From assembly GCF_000576555.1 (NCBI RefSeq), contig NZ_CP007145.1:124001-188000 (forward strand): a stretch of DNA of 64,000 bases, in the 5' to 3' direction. The stretch comes from Hymenobacter swuensis DY53 (GTDB lineage Bacteria; Bacteroidota; Bacteroidia; Cytophagales; Hymenobacteraceae). Both the position numbers and the translations under genes were made by a program. Of this stretch, positions 58,454 to 64,000 are shown in pieces (the stretch's first letter is position 1; every line of letters starts with the position of its first letter). The notes below the pieces were generated by a model. It saw only the letters and a program-made list of their open reading frames with translations. It did no database searches and was not told the DNA's origin.

Positions 58454-60106
58454 CTAGCCGATTTTGCGGGCGGTGTTGATGACGTTCACGCTGTTGAAGC
58501 GGGTGGTGCTGGACCCGTGGCTCACGGCCGACACCTGGCTGGGCTGGCCCTTACCGTCGAAGAAGGAGCCGAACAGGCGGTAGTCCGACTGGTCGCAGAC
58601 GGCGGCGCAGCTGTTCCAGAACTCTACCGTGTTGGTCTGGTAAGCTACGTCCTCGATCATGCCGGCAATTTTGCCTTTCTCGATGGCGTAGAACACCGTG
58701 CCGCCGAACTGGGAGTTATAGCGCTGCTGGTCGATGCTGAACGAGCCCCGGCCGGCAATGTAAATGCCCTTGTCCACCTTGCTGATCATGTCGTCCACGC
58801 TCATCTTCTCCTTGCCGGGCTGCAAGCTGATGTTGGCCATGCGCTGGAACTGCACATCCTGCCACGACTGCGAGTAGCAGCAGCCATCCGACTTATTCTG
58901 GCCCACGATGTGCGCCTGGTCGCGGATTTTCTGGTAATCCACCAGCTTGCCGTCCTTGATGATGTCCCACTGGCCGGTCTGCACGCCTTCATCGTCGTAG
59001 CCCACCGCGCCCAAAGAGCCGGGCTGCGTTTTGTCGGCGATGATGTTGACGTTTTTGGAGCCGTAAGGCAGGTTTTTGGCCTTCCACTCCAGCGTGGCGA
59101 AGCTGGTGCCGGCGTAGTTGGCCTCATAGCCCAGCACGCGGTCCAGTTCGGTAGCGTGGCCGATGCTTTCGTGGATGGTCAGGCCGAGGTGGTTGGGGTC
59201 GAGTACCAAATCATACTTGCCGGGCACCACGCTCTTGGCCGTGAGCTTCTCCTTGGCTTGCTTGGCGGCCAGGGTGGCGTCCTCCAGCATGTCGTAGCTG
59301 TACTTGTAACCTACTAGGCCAGTGCCGGCGGGGCCGGCAATCTTGTCCTGCGCCTTGGGCTGCATGTACTCATAGCCGAGGCCCATGGGCGAGCTGAGCG
59401 CCTCCCGGGTGCGGAACTTGCCGGAGGCCCGGTCAATGGCCGTCACGGAGAAGTTCGGCCAGATGCGGTGAATGTCCTGGTCGATGTAGGAGCCGTCGGT
59501 GCTGGCAAAGTACTTCTGCTCGTTGATCTGGAACAGGGCCGAATTCACGAACGTAGCGCCGTTTTCCAGGGCCTTGGCGTTGGCGGCCAGCAGCAGGTCC
59601 ACCTTGTCTTTCACCGGCACCTCGAAGGCGTTGACCTGAATGGGCGTTTTCCAGGAAACCTCGCCATGTCCCTTCTGCGGAGCCAGCTTCACGGGTTCCT
59701 TCTGCACCTTGGCGTTAGCCTTGGCAATCTGCACGGCTAGCTGGGCCGCTTTGGCCATGCCGGCCTCCGTTACCTGGTTGGTGGAGGCGAAGCCCCAGGT
59801 GCCGTTGGCAATTACCCGAATGCCGGCCCCGAAACTCTCGCCGCTGGCAATGTTCTGCACCTGCTTTTCGCGGGTGAACACGCTCTGGTTGAGGTAGCGT
59901 CCGATGCGCACATCCACGTACGTGGCTCCCGCCGATTTGGCGGCGTTGAGGGCCGCGTCGGCCAGGCGTTTTTTCACGGCCACATCCAGGCCGGGTTCCA
60001 GCAGGCGGGCGGGGTCAACTAGCGTCCCGCCGAAGCCGGGTACCGAGGGCAGCCACAGGGCCCCGGCCGCCAGACCGGTCAGGCCTACAAAGTCGCGTCG
60101 TTTCAA
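58454..60106 (-). CDS. TldD-like metallopeptidase with Tat signal, copy 2
   Basis: A 550-residue catalytic TldD paralogue. The HESIGH zinc motif lies at 312-317 and the C-terminal NSCAAVCDQSDYR may carry the Cys ligand. The N-terminus MKRRDFVGLTGLAAGALWLP is a Tat signal nearly identical to copy 1. The differences between copies are spread evenly, which argues for two functional proteins rather than a recent error in assembly. Initiates at ATG 60106. First gene of the four-gene tld array. Confidence 0.94.
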   Translation of the reverse strand: MKRRDFVGLTGLAAGALWLPSVPGFGGTLVDPARLLEPGLDVAVKKRLADAALNAAKSAGATYVDVRIGRYLNQSVFTREKQVQNIASGESFGAGIRVIANGTWGFASTNQVTEAGMAKAAQLAVQIAKANAKVQKEPVKLAPQKGHGEVSWKTPIQVNAFEVPVKDKVDLLLAANAKALENGATFVNSALFQINEQKYFASTDGSYIDQDIHRIWPNFSVTAIDRASGKFRTREALSSPMGLGYEYMQPKAQDKIAGPAGTGLVGYKYSYDMLEDATLAAKQAKEKLTAKSVVPGKYDLVLDPNHLGLTIHESIGHATELDRVLGYEANYAGTSFATLEWKAKNLPYGSKNVNIIADKTQPGSLGAVGYDDEGVQTGQWDIIKDGKLVDYQKIRDQAHIVGQNKSDGCCYSQSWQDVQFQRMANISLQPGKEKMSVDDMISKVDKGIYIAGRGSFSIDQQRYNSQFGGTVFYAIEKGKIAGMIEDVAYQTNTVEFWNSCAAVCDQSDYRLFGSFFDGKGQPSQVSAVSHGSSTTRFNSVNVINTARKIG

Positions 60107-60307
60107 AAGAGTACAGGTTTGGGTGAATAGAGAAAGGAAAGTGCAGGAAGTTTAGGCAGAAGACCCGCCAATTGCAACCTACGGACAAAAAACCCGTAGC
60201 CGGGCTGCATTGCTACAGGTGTAAGCTGGTAATTATTGCAAAATTCGCAATGTGCAAGGTCAGCCGAACGACATGCAGAGGCGTTCTTCCCCAACAGCGT
60301 AAGCGCG

Positions 60308-61339
60308 CTACTGCACCAGTGCCAGCAGATCGGCCGCAATCTGTTCCCAGTGCTGAGCCAGATTAAGGGTGACGATGCGCACGGGGTGGCCGCCGAGGGT
60401 GTAGCGCACATCCAGGGAGTGAGTGGCGGCCGGGTACAGCAGAATGCCTTCCAGCTGCTGACCGGGCAAAATCGGTTGATTCTGGAGGTAGGCGTAGAGC
60501 TGGTAGAGGTGCGGAGCCAGCAGCTTTTGCTGGTCGTAGCGCAGGCGCAGGGCCGCCGCGTAGTACTTGGTATCGAGGATGATTTTGCGCGCCGGGTTTT
60601 CCAGGGTAGTATCGGTAATCATGGCGGGCAGCAGCTCCAGGTCAGCGTCCGTTGCGGCGGCGGCCTGCCACTGAATGGTTTCGCTCAGCACCCGAAACTG
60701 CCGCTGCTCCAGCCGGTAGAAGTTGCGCACGAACTGCTCGAACAGCTGGGCCATCAGCCGCTCGTCGCGGCGAAAGTCGCGGAAGCGGCCGGTGCCCTCA
60801 GTCTCCGGCGTAGGCAGAGCACTTAGATGGATTAACTCGCACACATTCAGCAGAAAGTCACCCAGCCCGCCTGGCCGCTGCCGGCGCACCAGGCGCAGAG
60901 TAGTGGCGGAAAGGGCCAACGGTTCCACGGCCGCCGCCCACCGCCGCACCACCGCCCGCAACTCCTGACGCAACGTGGCCGACAGGCTCCGTGCCCGGCT
61001 TAGCTGCTGTAACGTGCCCAACAGTAAACCTCCCAGCGGGGTATTCGTGTCCAACTCATCAAAAGTGCATACGGCCCGACCCCGGCGTAGCAGGTCGCGG
61101 CTCAGGGTGGGGCTGAGCAGCACCCGACCTCGCAGTTCCGGCAGCTCGGCGGTTTGCTCCGTGTATGTTACAGGTAGTCCCTGGCGCAGTAAGCGGCGGG
61201 TGCCGGTGAGCAATACGTAGCTCAGCAATTCCAGCGGCCGGTGGAATGCCTTCCCACTGATGGCCCGCAACTCCTCCTGTTCCGGCAGCCGGTTCCAGGC
61301 GTAGCATAGCAGATAGTAGAGGTTCTGAATGGGAATCAT
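60308..61339 (-). CDS. mcrC: McrC-family nuclease subunit of a type IV restriction system
   Basis: A 343-residue McrC. It opens IPIQNLYYLLCYAWNRL, a McrC signature, and ends in a PD-(D/E)xK nuclease: Asp 243 in MITDTTLE, then Asp 256 and Lys 258 in ILDTKYY. McrC joins the McrB GTPase to cut DNA with modified cytosines. The gene starts 16 bp after the mcrB stop, so the two are co-transcribed. Confidence 0.93.
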   Translation of the reverse strand: MIPIQNLYYLLCYAWNRLPEQEELRAISGKAFHRPLELLSYVLLTGTRRLLRQGLPVTYTEQTAELPELRGRVLLSPTLSRDLLRRGRAVCTFDELDTNTPLGGLLLGTLQQLSRARSLSATLRQELRAVVRRWAAAVEPLALSATTLRLVRRQRPGGLGDFLLNVCELIHLSALPTPETEGTGRFRDFRRDERLMAQLFEQFVRNFYRLEQRQFRVLSETIQWQAAAATDADLELLPAMITDTTLENPARKIILDTKYYAAALRLRYDQQKLLAPHLYQLYAYLQNQPILPGQQLEGILLYPAATHSLDVRYTLGGHPVRIVTLNLAQHWEQIAADLLALVQ

Positions 61340-61355
61340 GGTGGGCCGCAGCTAT

Positions 61356-62666
61356 TCACGCCAGGAGCTTTTTCTTGTGCTGCGCGGCTTTGGCAGGCTG
61401 ATCGAGCCAGTAGTCATCCAGTAGAGGCGCAATTTCTTGTTCCAGAATCAGCCGCAGCCAGCCGGCCGCCTCGGCGGGGCTAGTGGGAGGCTGGCAGAAG
61501 TAGCTGTGGCCAATGCAGAAATCGGGGCCCAGCTCGGGGTCATCGGCAATGGTTTGGTTGAGAGCGGTGAGGCGGGTGGTAAGCTGGTCGATGACGGCTG
61601 CTGGCACGCCCCGTGCCGCCAGAAACTCCCGCAGCGGGTCGCCAAACTCAGGCTGCAGGCGCACAAAGGCAAAGCGGCGGCGTAGGGCGTAATCCAGTGG
61701 GGCCAGGCTCCGGTCGGCCAAGTTCATGGTCCCGATGACGTACACGTTTGCGGGCACGAAAAAGGGCGGGCTACCAGCGGGAGAGTAGGGCAGCCGTACA
61801 GCGTGGGCCGGGCCGCGTTTATCAGCCTCCAGCAGCAGTAGCAATTCTCCAAAAATACGGGCGACGTGGCCCCGGTTCAGCTCATCAATCAGCAAGAAAT
61901 ACGGCCGTTCCGGGTCCTGGGCCGCGCGGTGGCAAAAGTCGGCCAGAATTCCGTTCTGCAGCCGAAACTGCCCGTGCGCATCCGGCCGGAAACCCTGCAC
62001 GAAATCCTCGTAGCTGTAGCTGGGGTGAAACTGTACCAGCTCTATGCGAGCCGCGTCGGTAGCACCCAGCGCCAGCCAGGCCAGTCGCCGCGCCAGAAAC
62101 GTTTTGCCGGTGCCAGGCGGCCCCTGCAGAATCAGGTTGCGGCGGCGGCGCAGGGCCGCCTGAGCCGCCTGCAGCTCCGCTTCGGGTATAAACAGCTCAG
62201 CTAGTGCCATTTCCCGGGTGTAAGTCGTGACAGTGGCGTGCTCGTACGCTGGTTGCGGCTCGTGCACCTCCGTGGCTTCCGGAGCTTTCCTTTCTTTGGT
62301 CGGGCGCACCACTTCCCGGGTCGCGCCGGTGTACAGTTCCTGCATCCGCTCCTGGGCCGCTACGTCGCCATCTAGCAGGGGCGAGTTCTCCAGCGTAGGG
62401 CGCTTCGTAGCAATGGTGAAGCTGAGGTTTTCCAGAATGCGGTTGGTAGGTGCGCCGGCCGGTAAGGGCCACCGCGCCTCCGGTTGCCCCAACGCCAGCC
62501 GATACGCCAACTGGGCCACGGCGCGTGGGGCATACCGCTTGCTGCGGTACACCAAATCGTACACCGTGCTCAGGGGCATGCGCGGACCCTCCCGGTCCAT
62601 GTGGCGGAGGGCCTGCAATACCTGTTCGCGGGTGAGGTGAGTAGGGTCGAAGGGAGAAGTGGGCAT
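61356..62666 (-). CDS. mcrB: McrB-family AAA+ GTPase of a type IV restriction system
   Basis: A 436-residue McrB. Walker A GPPGTGKT lies at 182-189, Walker B LLIDELNRG at 259-267, and the McrB GTPase signature GTMNLADRS at 312-320, followed by DYALRRRF. The N-terminal domain (about 10-60, VYDLVYRSKRYAPRAV and AQLAYRLALG) differs from the E. coli DNA-binding domain and resembles the small head domain seen in other McrB/ScoMcrA-like proteins with a YxGKRYxPK-type motif; this is a tentative match. It probably decides which modified DNA is recognised. Followed by mcrC. Confidence 0.92.
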   Translation of the reverse strand: MPTSPFDPTHLTREQVLQALRHMDREGPRMPLSTVYDLVYRSKRYAPRAVAQLAYRLALGQPEARWPLPAGAPTNRILENLSFTIATKRPTLENSPLLDGDVAAQERMQELYTGATREVVRPTKERKAPEATEVHEPQPAYEHATVTTYTREMALAELFIPEAELQAAQAALRRRRNLILQGPPGTGKTFLARRLAWLALGATDAARIELVQFHPSYSYEDFVQGFRPDAHGQFRLQNGILADFCHRAAQDPERPYFLLIDELNRGHVARIFGELLLLLEADKRGPAHAVRLPYSPAGSPPFFVPANVYVIGTMNLADRSLAPLDYALRRRFAFVRLQPEFGDPLREFLAARGVPAAVIDQLTTRLTALNQTIADDPELGPDFCIGHSYFCQPPTSPAEAAGWLRLILEQEIAPLLDDYWLDQPAKAAQHKKKLLA

Positions 62667-62725
62667 CCGGTTCTAAAGTACGGGCAAAACAGTATTGAAA
62701 CCGCCTGAGCGGGTGGCCCGGATAC

Positions 62726-62759
62726 AAAAAGCCCGGTCAACAGGGAGCTGACCGGGCTT
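62726..62759 (-). terminator. Terminator of the 40-residue gene
   Basis: On the minus strand, AAGCCCGGTCA pairs with TGACCGGGCTT over a nine-base loop and is followed by five T, 15 bp after the stop. Confidence 0.85.
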
Positions 62760-62773
62760 CGTGGCTGGTAGAA

Positions 62774-62896
62774 TTAGCCTTTCTGGGTGGTTTTCTTCTT
62801 GCCGTCCGGCTTGTCTTTCACGGTTTCTTCGTTCTTCTTTTCGTCCCGCTTGGTTTCGGGGTCCGTATGCTTGGGCGTGGTGGTCGGCTGAGCCAT
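62774..62896 (-). CDS. 40-residue lysine-rich protein
   Basis: An open frame of 40 codons from ATG 62896 to TAA 62774: MAQPTTTPKHTDPETKR, then a Lys/Glu/Asp-rich run ending KKKTTQKG. It has no hydrophobic segment and is probably disordered. An intrinsic terminator directly follows, which supports a real, separately transcribed gene. It lies between the sigma-54 activator gene and mcrB on the same strand. No family recognised. Confidence 0.55.
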   Translation of the reverse strand: MAQPTTTPKHTDPETKRDEKKNEETVKDKPDGKKKTTQKG

Positions 62897-62982
62897 AATT
62901 TCTAGGTAAGGATGGATGGTGCCCAGGTGTACGCGCCGCAGGGAAGCAGGGTTGGTCAGATGCTGCCTGCGCCACCCGGTGC

Positions 62983-64000
<1,018 letters not shown>

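Overview
The window looks like chromosome of a GC-rich Bacteroidetes bacterium of the Hymenobacter/Cytophagales type; that placement is inferred from content, not from a search. The evidence is TAnnTTTG-type promoters in front of rpoN, asnS and uvrA, a Bacteroidetes-style CrtY lycopene cyclase, several porin-like outer-membrane beta-barrels, DUF4142, DUF4468 and DUF4175 proteins, and a LytTR regulator beside a large hybrid histidine kinase. No rRNA, tRNA, CRISPR array, transposase or phage gene was seen.

Layout. 1-5 kb: truncated LytTR response regulator facing a multi-PAS hybrid kinase, then a membrane phosphatase-like gene. 5-12 kb: rpoN, asnS, a lipoprotein, two tandem Rof-like small proteins and a Rieske/FAD reductase. 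12-20 kb: two related secreted proteins, uvrA, small exported proteins and a lipoprotein/DUF4142 cluster. 20-30 kb: ispD, queA, a MacB/FtsX-type permease, a LOG-family hydrolase, crtY, an ABC ATPase, DUF2795 and DUF349 proteins, ettA. 30-40 kb: CPA1 antiporter, a LuxR-type regulator with a degenerate receiver, SMP-30 lactonase divergent from periplasmic trehalase, small exported proteins, then an ECF sigma factor with a membrane protein that joins an anti-sigma-like N-terminus to a trypsin-like protease. 40-53 kb: a MoxR-DUF58-DUF4468-BatA-DUF4175-GATase-like operon, with a DUF4159 gene nearby and a block of outer-membrane barrels. 54-60 kb: two consecutive tldD-tldE pairs whose TldD proteins carry twin-arginine signal peptides. 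60-64 kb: an McrBC type IV restriction pair, a 40-residue lysine-rich protein, and a truncated sigma-54 activator.

Two non-coding themes recur. Convergent genes are separated by very long, nearly perfect hairpins, each of different sequence, reaching to or into the stop codons. A separate family of dispersed palindromic elements shares a GTCATnCnGAnC-type arm; two copies also share their loop, and one sits between tldD and tldE of one pair.

The most interesting leads are the sigma/anti-sigma-protease pair, the Tat-targeted duplicated TldD-TldE system, and the dispersed palindromic element family.
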